Notes under the pieces: model-generated
What the model saw: the letters and a program-made list of their open reading frames with translations, nothing else
What the model was told of the DNA's origin: nothing
The model's database searches: none
Shown: one piece after another, positions 1-8,388 of the stretch
How positions within the stretch are numbered: position 1 is the stretch's first letter
How the letters are laid out: each line of letters opens with the position of its first letter
Translations under genes and position numbers: made by a program
Source of the DNA: Candidatus Dormiibacter sp.
GTDB taxonomy: Bacteria; Chloroflexota; Dormibacteria; UBA8260
Direction: 5' to 3'
DNA length: 20,289 nucleotides
Assembly: GCA_025450495.1 (NCBI GenBank)
Contig: JANWHI010000133.1
Span: 1 to 20,289 of the forward strand

Positions 1-2087
1 AATGTAAGGGCGCCATCACGCGGGACACCGGCGAGCGCGCCGACCAGGCCGATGCGGCGCCAGATGCCTCGAATCGTGCGGGGGCGCAGGAACCAGGATG
101 CGAAGAGGGCCAGCGGGACGAGCACCGCCGCCGCGCCGATGGCGCCGCGAGTCACAAGGGTGGCCGGGCCGCCGCCGCCGGGGAGGCTGGTGGTCGGTCC
201 CGGGTGGTTGCGCTGGTTCGGGTTGGCGGTCGGCGCCGCCGAGGCGCTGCCGCGCGGGCCGGGCGGCGGGGTGGCGGCGCCGTTGCGGCCAAAGGGCCTG
301 TAGTCGCCGGCGATTGACGGCGGCGTGGGCTCGAAGGGGATCCACCCGTAGCTGGGGAAGTACGCCTCGACCCAGGTGTGCGCGTCGTTGCTGGTCACCT
401 GCCAGATCGACTCGGCATCGACGCCGTGAGCCGCGGAGTTGGGGGTGATGCCCGGACCGTAGCCGTTGACCAGGCGAGAGGGGATGCCGACGGCGCGCAG
501 CATCGCTCCCATCGCGGTGGCGAAGTACTGGCAGTAGCCCTGGTGGCTGGTGGTCAGGAAATACGTGACCGGCCACATGCCGCTGCCCGCCGGTGGCTGG
601 GGTGGGGTGAGCGTGTAGCGGAACAGCTTGGGATCGCGCAGCTTGCTCTCGATGGCAGTCGCGGCGTCGTACGCGTTGGTGGTGGTCCGTGTCCACTGGG
701 CGGCCAGGGTGCGGATCACCGCCGCGCCACCGCCGCTGTCCTCGGACAGCTGCAGGAAGCCGTCGCGCGCGATGAACGAGGGGTACGTGCCGCCCGCGCT
801 GCGCAGCTGGGCCGTGGTTGCCGACGACTGCGTTGCGGTCACCACGAACGAGGAGCCGGCGAGCTGCTGCACGCCGGTGACGGTGTCGACGGTCAGCAGC
901 TGACCACCGGCGCCTGGTTGCACCAGCCCGCTCGCCCGGGCCGCGACCGTCGTCGCCTCAGGCTCGCCGGGGAAGGGCAGCACATTGACCCCCGAGGTGT
1001 CGTTGCTGACGCTGACGCTTGCGGTCACGGTCTGTTGCTGGGCGCCGACGCCGCCGTCCGCGACCGAGCGATCGCGGGGAATCGCGCCCGGGTCGACGAC
1101 CTCCTGGGCGAAGTCACCGTTGTTGAGCGCGCTCTCGTCGGGGAGCCAGTTGCCGGCGTCGAATACGCCGTCGGTGGCCATCTGCAGGTACAGGCCGGAC
1201 AACGTGCTGGACCGATAGGTCAGCACCGGGGCGTCGGCCAGTGTCAATGCGCCGCCTGGGATGGTTGAGGGGCTGAACCGCACCGTCCCCGAGGAGATGC
1301 CGGTCCCGCCCGGCGAGGTGCCGGCCCCGCTGCCGCCGTGCGATCCGCCGAAACCGAAGAGTCGGCCGGAGACGTCGGTGCTGGTGACCGGGGGGAGGAC
1401 CAGGGCAAGCAACACGATGAGCACGCCCCCCGCCGCCGCCGCGGTGGCAAAGCGTCCATCCGTCCCGGGCAGCACCCCGACGCGGCGCTGCAACCAGCTG
1501 TCGTTGAGCCGCTCGAGGTGCACCGCGGCGATGACCATGATCGCGGCCACCGCCGTGACTGTCGCCGCCAGGCCCACGTGGGTCGCGTCCGGCGCGTTGA
1601 TGACAGTGACGGCAAGAACGGCCCAGCCCGGCGCCGTGGCCAGCGCCCCGCGCCGCTCGCGCACCGCGAACCATGCGGTCCATGCGCCACACACCCAGAG
1701 CAGTGCGCTGAGGCTGACGTTGAACTGCCACGCGTCGTTGCCGAGCAGTCCCGTCGTCGCTGCTCCCGCGTACTGCCCGATCAGGTGAAGGATGCCACCA
1801 GGTGGCGTCGCCGGCCGCGTCCGCAAGGTTGTCGGCAGGAGGGTTGCGAACAGGAGCAGTGGGGTTGAGAGCAGCGCCAGCCTTCGCGGCATGTGGCCGT
1901 GCGCCAGGACCACCGCCTCGACCGCACCAGCGATGCCCACCAGCACCGCCGACGGCGACGCTTCGATCCAGCCGCCGGAGAGCACCGTCCAGCCGGTGGC
2001 GGCGAGTAGGACCATGGCCAGCACTGTGGTGCTCGACGAGCGCACCGACCGGGGACGCGAACCGGCCGAAAGGGTCGCGACGCTCAT
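1..2087 (-). CDS. TgpA-like membrane transglutaminase (partial, C-terminus beyond the window)
   Basis: The reading frame is open from the ATG at 2087 to the window edge, about 695 codons, so only the extreme C-terminus is missing. The first ~225 residues hold several hydrophobic segments, as in the N-terminal membrane domain of TgpA-type proteins. An extracytoplasmic region follows, with a transglutaminase core. Its nucleophile is Cys519 (GYCQYFATAMGAM), its histidine is His570 (DAHTWVEAYFP) and its acidic residue is Glu586 (GWIPFEPTPP, where many relatives have Asp). A Pro/Gly-rich linker and one more membrane helix (about 630-655) lie near the end. The ATG is two bases after the DUF58 stop, so the gene is translated as the third member of the MoxR-DUF58-transglutaminase operon. 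The family is thought to act on peptides at the outer membrane face; the substrate here is unknown. Confidence 0.9.
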   Translation of the reverse strand, partial: MSVATLSAGSRPRSVRSSSTTVLAMVLLAATGWTVLSGGWIEASPSAVLVGIAGAVEAVVLAHGHMPRRLALLSTPLLLFATLLPTTLRTRPATPPGGILHLIGQYAGAATTGLLGNDAWQFNVSLSALLWVCGAWTAWFAVRERRGALATAPGWAVLAVTVINAPDATHVGLAATVTAVAAIMVIAAVHLERLNDSWLQRRVGVLPGTDGRFATAAAAGGVLIVLLALVLPPVTSTDVSGRLFGFGGSHGGSGAGTSPGGTGISSGTVRFSPSTIPGGALTLADAPVLTYRSSTLSGLYLQMATDGVFDAGNWLPDESALNNGDFAQEVVDPGAIPRDRSVADGGVGAQQQTVTASVSVSNDTSGVNVLPFPGEPEATTVAARASGLVQPGAGGQLLTVDTVTGVQQLAGSSFVVTATQSSATTAQLRSAGGTYPSFIARDGFLQLSEDSGGGAAVIRTLAAQWTRTTTNAYDAATAIESKLRDPKLFRYTLTPPQPPAGSGMWPVTYFLTTSHQGYCQYFATAMGAMLRAVGIPSRLVNGYGPGITPNSAAHGVDAESIWQVTSNDAHTWVEAYFPSYGWIPFEPTPPSIAGDYRPFGRNGAATPPPGPRGSASAAPTANPNQRNHPGPTTSLPGGGGPATLVTRGAIGAAAVLVPLALFASWFLRPRTIRGIWRRIGLVGALAGVPRDGALT

Positions 2088-2089
2088 GT

Positions 2090-3286
2090 TCAGTCGCCGG
2101 CGGCGCGCGCCCTCTCACCGCTGCCGAGCACGTCGCCGCGCCGCACCAGCCACCAGTCCAGCGCCAGGCGCCACGCGGCGGGGATGCGCATCGGTGGCCC
2201 CGGTGCACCGAACGACGAGGTCTCGAGCATGACGGCGAGGTGTCTCTGCCCGCGGCTGCCGGCGTCGACAAGCGCCTCGACCCACGCGGGATCGCGATCC
2301 GCCGTGACCACCACCATGCCACCGCGGCCGCGCCAGCCGTCACCGTGGCGGCTGATCACGTGCGCCAGCGGTGCGGAACCGTCGTTGCGTGCGGTCGCCA
2401 GGAAGTCGAGCAGCAGCATGCGCTGCGCCTCACCGCGGCCGGCGCCGAAGCCGCGCATCTGCGAGTCGTTGGTGATCAGCCCGACCGCCTGGCCACGACG
2501 CGCCACCGCGTGCACGATCGAGGCTGCGATCGAGATCGCGTACTCCAGCGACGACTCCGGCGCATCGCCGTAGTGCACGCGGGCGCGGAGGTCGAGGATG
2601 ACCAGCAGGTCGGCGCTGTGCCTGGTGTCGTAGGTGCGGCTCATCAATCGCCCGGTGCGCGCGGTCGATGCCCAGTGAATGCGGCTCATGCCATCGTGGG
2701 GGTCGTAGTCACGCACCGACGACACCTCGGGCGGCACGTCGACAGCCTTGCCTCGGCGCATGTCGCCGGCGCCGTTACCGCTCCACAGAGGACCGATGTC
2801 CTCGAGCGGATGCAATGCCGGATAGACGATCACCTCGCTGCGCGACGCCACGCGCACGGTGCGGCTGAACAAGCCGAATGGATCGCCGACGCGCGCCTCG
2901 AGGGGACCGAAGCGATGCCGGCCCCGACGGCCGAAGCTGCCCCGCGCCGTCCATGACACGCTGTCGCCGGCGCCGAGCGCGCAGGCCCGGCCGGCAGAGT
3001 AGCCGGCGAGGTCGCTGCGATCGTGGATCTCGCAATAGGGCACCCACATCAGGCTGCGGTTGTGCACGGTGAAACGCTCGCTGAACGCCTCGCCGACCGA
3101 GAACGTGCCCTCGGGCGAGGTTCGGTCGACACTGATTCTCCGTGCGATGGCTCGCGTCCAGAGGTAGGCGAGGATGATCAATGAAAGCAGGATGTAGGTC
3201 AGCGTGTAGGCAAGGTGAATGCCGGTGATCCCGGCAAAGAAGCTCAGCGCTGCGATACCCGCGATCAGCGGAACGCGAGAGCTCAC
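2090..3286 (-). CDS. DUF58 domain protein (VWA-like, membrane anchored)
   Basis: This 398-residue protein has two adjacent hydrophobic segments at residues 5-48, then a beta-rich region, then the DUF58 signature RDYDPHDGMSRIHW (about 192-205) followed by TGRLMSRTYD. These features and the length are typical of DUF58 proteins, whose C-terminal half resembles a von Willebrand A fold. The family almost always sits between a MoxR AAA ATPase and a transglutaminase, as here, and is thought to form an envelope-associated complex with the ATPase; its biochemical role is not established. The start is GTG at 3286, which overlaps the MoxR stop in the arrangement GTGA, so translation is probably coupled. 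The gene ends two bases before the next start. Confidence 0.92.
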   Translation of the reverse strand: MSSRVPLIAGIAALSFFAGITGIHLAYTLTYILLSLIILAYLWTRAIARRISVDRTSPEGTFSVGEAFSERFTVHNRSLMWVPYCEIHDRSDLAGYSAGRACALGAGDSVSWTARGSFGRRGRHRFGPLEARVGDPFGLFSRTVRVASRSEVIVYPALHPLEDIGPLWSGNGAGDMRRGKAVDVPPEVSSVRDYDPHDGMSRIHWASTARTGRLMSRTYDTRHSADLLVILDLRARVHYGDAPESSLEYAISIAASIVHAVARRGQAVGLITNDSQMRGFGAGRGEAQRMLLLDFLATARNDGSAPLAHVISRHGDGWRGRGGMVVVTADRDPAWVEALVDAGSRGQRHLAVMLETSSFGAPGPPMRIPAAWRLALDWWLVRRGDVLGSGERARAAGD

Positions 3287-4248
3287 GACCCCTCGCCGGC
3301 CATCGCCTGTCGTTCAGCGGGGACCGTCTCGCCGGCAAGAACCTCGTCGATCACCTGCGCTGTGGTCACACCGCGCAGCTCAGCATTGGCGCGGAGCACG
3401 ATGCGGTGGCCGAGAACGCGGGGCGCGAGCAGCTTGATGTCGTCAGGGGTGACGAAATCACGACCCTGCGCGGCGGCGCGTGCCTGCGAGGCGTGCAGCA
3501 GGCCCAGGCTGCCGCGGGGCGACGCGCCGAGCGCCACGTCGGAGTGCTCGCGGGTGCGCTGCACGATGCGCACGCAGTACTCCTTCAGAGAGTGATGGCA
3601 CCACACCGTGTGCAACTCCCGCCGGCACGCCTCGATCTCGCCGGCGCCGCTGACCGCCTCCAGCCTGTCGAGCGGTGACTCGCGCTGGAAGCGGTCGAGC
3701 ATGGCCACCTCGTCAGGGAGCTGCAGGTACCCGAGATTGACCTTGATGAGGAACCGGTCCACCTGCGCCTCGGGCAGCGGGAAGGTGCCGCCGAGCTCGA
3801 TGGGGTTCTGGGTGGCAAGCACGATGAACGGCTCGGGCAGGGGGTGGGTGACCCCGTCGACGGTGACCTGGCCCTCCTCCATCGCCTCGAGCAGCGCCGA
3901 CTGCGTCTTGGGGGTGGCGCGGTTGATCTCGTCGGCAAGGAGCACCTGGGCGAAGATCGGGCCCCTGCGGAACTCGAACTCGCTGGTCTTCATGTTGAAG
4001 ACCGACACCCCGGTCACGTCACCGGGCAGGAGGTCGGGGGTGAACTGGAGCCGTTCGAAGTCGCACCCGGTGGCCCGGGCCATGGCCTTGGCCAGCATCG
4101 TCTTGCCCACGCCGGGCACGTCCTCGATCAGGACATGGCCACCACAGAGCAGCGCCAGCACGCAGAGCTCGATCTCGGGTTCCTTGCCGACGATGACGGT
4201 GCCCACACTTTCGACCAGCCGGCGTACGACGCCTTGGACGAGGCTCAT
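3283..4248 (-). CDS. MoxR-family AAA+ ATPase
   Basis: The protein has 321 residues and complete AAA+ motifs: Walker A GVGKT (46-50), Walker B LLADEIN (103-109) and sensor-1 ATQNP (145-149). MoxR ATPases act as chaperone-like remodelers of partner proteins, usually those with VWA or DUF58 domains, and the DUF58 gene follows directly with a 4-base overlap. The frame is open further upstream to 4569, but that extension covers a promoter region and lacks family similarity. The ATG at 4248 is preceded by GGAGAG at a spacing of six bases and gives the usual family length. It is the first gene of a three-gene operon read from a TATACT box at 4287-4292. Confidence 0.94.
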   Translation of the reverse strand: MSLVQGVVRRLVESVGTVIVGKEPEIELCVLALLCGGHVLIEDVPGVGKTMLAKAMARATGCDFERLQFTPDLLPGDVTGVSVFNMKTSEFEFRRGPIFAQVLLADEINRATPKTQSALLEAMEEGQVTVDGVTHPLPEPFIVLATQNPIELGGTFPLPEAQVDRFLIKVNLGYLQLPDEVAMLDRFQRESPLDRLEAVSGAGEIEACRRELHTVWCHHSLKEYCVRIVQRTREHSDVALGASPRGSLGLLHASQARAAAQGRDFVTPDDIKLLAPRVLGHRIVLRANAELRGVTTAQVIDEVLAGETVPAERQAMAGEGS

Positions 4249-4286
4249 GGACAGCTCTCCTGCACCCGTCGATCGATCTCGCGTGG

Positions 4287-4292
4287 AGTATA
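4287..4292 (-). promoter_or_regulatory. Predicted -10 box of the moxR operon
   Basis: On the minus strand the hexamer TATACT matches five of six bases of the TATAAT consensus. It lies 38 bases before the moxR ATG, leaving a leader of about 30 bases that contains the GGAGAG ribosome site. No convincing -35 box is visible at the usual distance. Confidence 0.45.
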
Positions 4293-4368
4293 CGGACGCT
4301 TCGGTTGGTTCGATCGTCCGGATCTGATGTAGAGTTCGCGGAACGGGACAAGCGCACCAAAGGTTATG

Positions 4369-4374
4369 TAGGAT
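4369..4374 (+). promoter_or_regulatory. Predicted promoter of the BldC-like regulator
   Basis: TAGGAT is a common actinobacterial form of the -10 box. GGGACA at 4345-4350 could serve as a -35 element with an 18-base spacer. The leader then runs to the strong AGGAGG ribosome site at 4432-4437. The promoter is back to back with that of the moxR operon about 80 bases away. Confidence 0.4.
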
Positions 4375-4444
4375 AGGGGCCTCGGAAAACGTGCGATCCG
4401 AACGCTTGGAGCCAGGGCGGGCTCTAGTTTCAGGAGGGATGCAG

Positions 4445-4708
4445 GTGGCGCAGACGCAGGAACCAATTCTGACCACCGGCGAGGCCGCCGCACTCTGCGG
4501 AGTCTCCCGTTCGACGCTTCGTCGCGCCGTCGCCCAGGGCCACCTCCAGGCCTGGCACACGCCCGGCAAGCACCTGCGCTTCGCCCGTTCCGCCTGCCTC
4601 GACTTCGCCCGGTCGCTCGGCAGGGTCGACTTGGTGGGCCAGGCCTATGGCCGCGAGCCCGCCCAGATGCCTCCAGCTCGGGCGGGCGAGGGCGCCAACT
4701 CCCGCTAG
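4445..4708 (+). CDS. Small BldC/excisionase-like helix-turn-helix DNA-binding protein
   Basis: The 87-residue product contains one MerR-type winged HTH: ILTTGEAAALCGVSRSTLRR, then a Gly-His wing region (AVAQGHLQAWHTPGKHLRF). The start TTGEAA..CGVS.STLRR and the wing are characteristic of the BldC/excisionase HTH family, which act as DNA-binding regulators. The start is GTG at 4445 because AGGAGG at 4432-4437 is seven bases upstream. The in-frame ATG at 4439 nearly touches that site, and the GTG at 4391 would add a poorly conserved tail. The C-terminal ~25 residues are Pro/Ala/Gly rich and look disordered. It lies divergent to the moxR operon and might control it, but its target is not shown by the sequence. 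Confidence 0.82.
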   Translation: MAQTQEPILTTGEAAALCGVSRSTLRRAVAQGHLQAWHTPGKHLRFARSACLDFARSLGRVDLVGQAYGREPAQMPPARAGEGANSR

Positions 4709-4726
4709 TCCCCTGCCGGTCGGCCA

Positions 4727-5245
4727 TCAGCGGCGCCGCGCGACCAGCCCGCCAATCGACCCGCCGACCAGCGCCAGCATGTCGCCGCTGATCAGGTTGC
4801 CCATGCTCATCGGACCCAGATCGACCAAGGTGTGGGTGCCACTGGCCAGCGAGCTGTGCACGATCGACGCCTCCTGGGCGAACTGGAACAGCGCACCCAC
4901 CGCGATGAACCCGGCTCCGACGACCACGCCCTGGTAGAGGCCGAAGCGGCCCGCCAGGCGGGCGGCGATGTAGCCACCGAGCAACACCGCCAGGAACGTC
5001 GACACACCGACGACGCCGCCGTCGGCCGATTGGAACCCGGCGTTGCCGAATGCGGCGTTGGCCACACCGAGGCCGAGGTTGCTGAGCACGAACAGCGCCG
5101 CCTCACCGGTGACCAGTCCGACCGCACACGAGCGCCAGGAGATCTGGCCGGGTTCCGCCTGCGTGGCGGAGACCGCCTGCCGCTGCGGGGCCGTGCTAGC
5201 GGGTTTGACGCGTTCGGGGGCGCGGCGGCGCTTGGCGGCGGACAT
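4727..5245 (-). CDS. Small multi-pass membrane protein of unknown function
   Basis: The product has 172 residues. The first ~35 residues are basic and Pro/Ala rich, probably cytoplasmic. About four hydrophobic segments follow: near 40-62, 77-98, 105-124 and 150-168 (the last contains LALVGGSIGGLVARRR). The repeated small-residue helices with GGYIAARLAG resemble small integral membrane proteins without assigned function; I do not recognise a named family. The frame is open to 5326, but that would overlap the upstream gene; the ATG at 5245 fits a TATACT box seven bases before it, implying a leaderless message. No Shine-Dalgarno sequence precedes the ATG, which agrees with that reading. It converges with the BldC-like gene across 18 bases. 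Confidence 0.72.
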   Translation of the reverse strand: MSAAKRRRAPERVKPASTAPQRQAVSATQAEPGQISWRSCAVGLVTGEAALFVLSNLGLGVANAAFGNAGFQSADGGVVGVSTFLAVLLGGYIAARLAGRFGLYQGVVVGAGFIAVGALFQFAQEASIVHSSLASGTHTLVDLGPMSMGNLISGDMLALVGGSIGGLVARRR

Positions 5246-5252
5246 CGCAAGG

Positions 5253-5258
5253 AGTATA
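5253..5258 (-). promoter_or_regulatory. Predicted -10 box, leaderless start of the 4727-5245 gene
   Basis: TATACT on the minus strand ends seven bases before the ATG at 5245. Transcription would start at or within a base of the ATG, so the mRNA would lack a leader. There is no Shine-Dalgarno site, and the -35 region is weak. Confidence 0.5.
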
Positions 5259-5288
5259 GGAGCGGTCAGCCCACGGGCCGTTCGGGGC

Positions 5289-5921
5289 TCACGGCGTGCC
5301 GGCCCCCTCCGGGGATTGGTTGACATGGTTGGCGTAGAACTTCTGGATCTCGGTCATGTTCAGCGTGGCGCCGATGGGGTCGAACCAGTCCCAGGACTCG
5401 ACGTCCCATCTCTCCTTCTGCGCCGGGTAGGGGACGACGATGACCTTGGCGTAGGCCACGGCGCCGCCCGGGTCGGGCGGAAGGGAGTGGTACCACGTGT
5501 TGAGCGTCTGCAGGTCGGCGTCGCACCCTGTCGGGCAGCTGTAGCTGACCACGATGTAGCCGTGTTCGAGGTTGTGAACCCAGTACTCGGCGGTCAGCTT
5601 GGGCAGCGCCGACGGCGGCCACACGCCCGGCGAGATCGGCGCCACGCCCGCGCCGAGGCTGTAATGGCAGCCGCTTGTCGGGGGGTTGTGCATGTACGTC
5701 ACCACCGTGCCCTGGGGAAGGTGCGTATGGGGCATCTCGTCGATGGGCTGGCCCACCGGCGCGGCGTTGGTGTTGGGCGGCGACGGTGAGTAGGCAGTGG
5801 CGCCGTTGGTGGGGCAGGTGCTGTTGCCGACGAAGTTGACAGTGATCCCGGTCGCCGCCGAGTCACCGCATGCGCTGAGCAGCGTCATGGCGACGAGCAG
5901 CAGGACAGGAAGGCGACGCAT
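5289..5921 (-). CDS. DUF3105 domain lipoprotein
   Basis: The 210-residue product starts with a lipoprotein signal: MRR, a hydrophobic stretch, and the lipobox LSAC with Cys18 as the predicted lipidated residue. The mature part is a DUF3105 domain, recognised by WVHNLEHG (114-121), YSCPTGC, HTHLPQGTVVTYMHNPPTSG and the terminal WDWFDP motif. Conserved histidines (His65, His67, His78, His86, His116, His120) and cysteines could bind a metal or be structural; the family has no established function. It is predicted to be anchored on the outer face of the cytoplasmic membrane. The start ATG at 5921 lies six bases after a TAGAGT box, again a leaderless arrangement. The gene is divergent from coaE, the two starts being 66 bases apart. 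Confidence 0.85.
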   Translation of the reverse strand: MRRLPVLLLVAMTLLSACGDSAATGITVNFVGNSTCPTNGATAYSPSPPNTNAAPVGQPIDEMPHTHLPQGTVVTYMHNPPTSGCHYSLGAGVAPISPGVWPPSALPKLTAEYWVHNLEHGYIVVSYSCPTGCDADLQTLNTWYHSLPPDPGGAVAYAKVIVVPYPAQKERWDVESWDWFDPIGATLNMTEIQKFYANHVNQSPEGAGTP

Positions 5922-5927
5922 CGGTCC

Positions 5928-5933
5928 ACTCTA
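5928..5933 (-). promoter_or_regulatory. Predicted -10 box, leaderless start of the DUF3105 lipoprotein
   Basis: TAGAGT on the minus strand ends six bases before the ATG at 5921, which puts the likely transcription start on the start codon. No ribosome-binding site is present. Confidence 0.45.
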
Positions 5934-5974
5934 ACAGGGGACATTTGTCGCGCCGCAGCGGCCGTCGAGGCGTG

Positions 5975-5980
5975 TACGGT
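5975..5980 (+). promoter_or_regulatory. Predicted -10 box, leaderless start of coaE
   Basis: TACGGT (TANNNT form) ends six bases before the coaE ATG at 5987, implying a leaderless coaE transcript. It sits in the 65-base divergent gap with the DUF3105 promoter, so the two promoters are nearly face to face. Confidence 0.42.
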
Positions 5981-5986
5981 GCGTCG

Positions 5987-6595
5987 ATGCGGGTCATCGG
6001 TCTCACCGGCGGCATCGCCACCGGCAAGTCGACTGTGGCCGCGATGCTGGCGGCCCGGGGCGCGGTGGTGGTCGACGCCGACGTGCTCGCGCGCGAGGTG
6101 ATCGCCCCGGGCGAGCCCGGCTATGACGAGGTGGTGGGCCGCTTCGGACGCGACATCGTGGACGCCTCCGGGCTCGTGGATCGCGCCGCGCTTGGGGCCA
6201 TCGTCTTCGCCGACTCCGCCGCCCGGGCCGACCTCGAGGCGATCACCCACCCCCGGATCGGCACGCTCATGCAGGCGCGCATCAGAGCCGCACTGGGTTC
6301 ATCGGCACCGCTGGCGGTCGCCGACATTCCGCTGCTGTTCGAGCGCGGTCGCGATGCTGCATTCCCGCAGACGCTGCTCGTCTACGCACCCCGTGCGGTT
6401 CAGCTCTTGCGCATGCGCGAGCGCGACGGCTGGGATGCCGCGGCCGCGCAATCGCGCCTTGACGCCCAGCTGCCCATCGATGAGAAGCGCGCGCGCGCCA
6501 CCTGGGTGATCGACAACGGCGGTTCGCTTGATGCCACCGCAGCGCAGGTCGGCACCTGGTGGGACGACGTCGTGGTCGGTCACGACGCCGGTTGA
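5987..6595 (+). CDS. coaE: Dephospho-CoA kinase
   Basis: The 202-residue product has the normal length for CoaE, which phosphorylates the 3' hydroxyl of dephospho-CoA with ATP in the last step of CoA synthesis in the cytosol. It starts MRVIGLTGGIATGKST with the P-loop GGIATGKST at 8-16, then VVVDADVLAREV (the conserved Asp of the substrate site), HPRI, and DIPLLFE, all standard CoaE motifs. The frame is open 14 codons further up, but the ATG at 5987 is where family similarity begins and is preceded by TACGGT at six bases. It converges with the TetR gene over 12 bases. The neighbouring CoA-dependent racemase is a thematic match but is not co-transcribed. Confidence 0.96.
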   Translation: MRVIGLTGGIATGKSTVAAMLAARGAVVVDADVLAREVIAPGEPGYDEVVGRFGRDIVDASGLVDRAALGAIVFADSAARADLEAITHPRIGTLMQARIRAALGSSAPLAVADIPLLFERGRDAAFPQTLLVYAPRAVQLLRMRERDGWDAAAAQSRLDAQLPIDEKRARATWVIDNGGSLDATAAQVGTWWDDVVVGHDAG

Positions 6596-6607
6596 CCCCG
6601 CGTCCGC

Positions 6608-7237
6608 TCAACCTGCCGCCGCGCTCATGCCATCGATGAGCAGCGAGAGCAGCTGCTCCTCATCGCGCGTGTAGGCCTGCGCATCATCGCGCGGTAGGGT
6701 GCCAATGACGTAGCCGGTGAGCACCATCTCGGCCACCCCGAGAACTGCGTACGTGGCCAGCTTGGCGTCGAGCTCGGCGCGCACCTCGCCGTTGGCACGA
6801 CCCTCGGCGATGATCCGTTCGATGGGGTCGAACGCCACCAGCACCGCGGTGATGTCGTGTGACTCGAGAAACTCGTACGACCGGGTGATCTCGTTGATCA
6901 TCACCGTCATCAGGTCGTTGTCCTGACGATACGCCTCCACCCAGAAGTGGATCAGGCGGCGCATCCGGTCGCGGAAGGGGGCGGGCGTGCGTCCCAGCTC
7001 CTCGAGGTAGGCCACGTACTGCGCCCAGCGTTCGGCGAAGATCGCGGTGAGGATCTCCTCCTTGTTGCGGAAGTGGTGGTAGACGAGTCCGTAGGCGATG
7101 CCGGCGCGCTCGGCGATGTCGGCCACCCGGGTGCCGTGTACGCCGCGGCGCGCGAACACCTCGGTGGCCGCCTCGATGATCCGCTCGCGGGTTCGCGCAC
7201 TGCGCCGCGTCGGGCGCGCGGCGGGCCGCACGCTCAT
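6608..7237 (-). CDS. TetR-family transcriptional regulator
   Basis: The 209-residue product has an N-terminal TetR HTH at about residues 14-60: RERIIEAATEVFARRGVHGT, then ADIAERAGIAYGLVYHHFRN and KEEIL. The all-helical C-terminal part would bind an effector; acyl-CoA-responsive TetR proteins are common beside fatty acid genes, but the ligand is not readable here. The ATG at 7237 overlaps the stop of the racemase gene as ATGA, so the two are read from one message with translational coupling. The regulator is therefore the distal gene of its own probable target operon, which suggests autoregulation from the promoter near 8389; this is inference. Confidence 0.93.
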   Translation of the reverse strand: MSVRPAARPTRRSARTRERIIEAATEVFARRGVHGTRVADIAERAGIAYGLVYHHFRNKEEILTAIFAERWAQYVAYLEELGRTPAPFRDRMRRLIHFWVEAYRQDNDLMTVMINEITRSYEFLESHDITAVLVAFDPIERIIAEGRANGEVRAELDAKLATYAVLGVAEMVLTGYVIGTLPRDDAQAYTRDEEQLLSLLIDGMSAAAG

Positions 7238-8379
7238 GCCGTCACCCGCTGCGCGACCAGACGGTCGAACTCGCGGTCATCGACGCCCACCTCGGCGAGC
7301 AGGGCGCGGCTGTCAGCGCCATACGCGGGAGCCTGTCCCGCCGGGGCGTGACCGTGCTCACCGACGTGGAACGGGAACCACGCGAGCTGTCCGTCGACGT
7401 CGTCGGCGCGATGCCGTACCTGGGCATCGCCGAGCACCTGGTCGACGTCGAGCACCGGCTCGCAGCAGACGTCCTGCCCGGCGAGGTGCTCGCGCCAGTG
7501 CGCGCGCGTGCCGGTGAGCAGGGCGCTCTCGAGGCGGCCGGCCACACGCTCCGCCTCCTCGCCGGTGGTGAACGCGTCGGCGGCGATGTCATCAACGCCG
7601 AGCAGCTCGCACAGGCGAGTCCAGAATTTCGGCTCCAACGCGGCGACGCTCATCCAGCCGTCGGCACAGCGGTAAACGCGGTAACAGGGATGCCCCCCGT
7701 TGAGCAGCATCCGCGCCGCGCCGAATGCGCCGCCGCCCAGCGTTGCCGCGATGTGGGGCGCCATCCAGCTGAGCACGCCATCGACCATCGACACGTCGCA
7801 GTGGCTGCCCACGCCGGTGCGGTCGCGCAGGCGGAGCGCGGCGAGGATGGCCGCGACCGCGCCGAGTGAGCCGCCGCCGATGTCCGCGATCTGTACCCCC
7901 GGGACGACCGGCCGCCCATCGGCGGTCCCGGTGATGCTCAGCGCTCCCGCCCGGGCCAGGTAGTTGAGGTCATGCCCGGCGAGCAGGCGATCGGGCCCAT
8001 CCTGGCCAAAACCCGAGAGGCTGCAGATCACCAACCGCGGGTTGCGCTCGTGCAATGCCGCTGGGCCCAATTCCAGCCGGTCGAGCACCCCGGGGCGAAA
8101 GCTCTCGAGAACGACGTCGAACCGCTCCACCAGGTCGAGGAAGAGCTGACGACCCTTGGCTGACCTGAGGTCGAGTCGAAGCGAGCGCTTGTCGCGGTTC
8201 AGGCTGGTGAACATCACCGACGTGCCGTCCCGCAACGGCGGCATCCAGCGCATGTAGTCGCCGCCGTCGAGATCCTCCACCTTGACCACGTCTGCGCCCA
8301 GGCCGGCCAGGATCATGGTGGCAAACGGTCCCGGGAGCAGGCGGCTGAGGTCGAGAACACGCACTCCTGACAGAGGCAT
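7234..8379 (-). CDS. Alpha-methylacyl-CoA racemase-like CoA-transferase family III enzyme
   Basis: The 381-residue product belongs to the CaiB/BaiF (family III) fold: MPLSGVRVLDLSRLLPGPFA, then GADVVKVE, NRDKRSLRLDL and SFRPGVLDRL. It matches the racemase branch rather than the CoA-transferases. SLSGFGQDGP is followed by AGHDLNYLARAGALS with His136, and ADIGGGS with Asp166. As I recall the M. tuberculosis enzyme MCR, its catalytic pair His126/Asp156 also lies 30 residues apart. Such enzymes epimerise 2-methylacyl-CoA thioesters so that branched chains or sterol side chains can enter beta-oxidation. Some acyl-CoA transferases share the fold, so substrate remains open. It is co-transcribed with the TetR gene (ATGA overlap), and its ATG at 8379 lies nine bases after a TAGAGT box. 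Confidence 0.87.
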   Translation of the reverse strand: MPLSGVRVLDLSRLLPGPFATMILAGLGADVVKVEDLDGGDYMRWMPPLRDGTSVMFTSLNRDKRSLRLDLRSAKGRQLFLDLVERFDVVLESFRPGVLDRLELGPAALHERNPRLVICSLSGFGQDGPDRLLAGHDLNYLARAGALSITGTADGRPVVPGVQIADIGGGSLGAVAAILAALRLRDRTGVGSHCDVSMVDGVLSWMAPHIAATLGGGAFGAARMLLNGGHPCYRVYRCADGWMSVAALEPKFWTRLCELLGVDDIAADAFTTGEEAERVAGRLESALLTGTRAHWREHLAGQDVCCEPVLDVDQVLGDAQVRHRADDVDGQLAWFPFHVGEHGHAPAGQAPAYGADSRALLAEVGVDDREFDRLVAQRVTA

Positions 8380-8388
8380 CGGTCAGCG

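Noticed and set aside
378..1268. Plus-strand frame of 296 codons antisense to the transglutaminase
   Set aside because: Composition is that of a high-GC antisense shadow, with no ribosome site and no recognisable motif.
1114..2343. Long minus-strand frame of 409 codons inside the transglutaminase/DUF58 region
   Set aside because: Arg/Gly/His-rich shadow of the true frame, which carries the membrane segments and the Cys-His-Glu triad.
4249..4569. N-terminal extension of the MoxR ATPase
   Set aside because: It covers both divergent promoters and overlaps the BldC-like gene; the ATG at 4248 has a good ribosome site and the family length.
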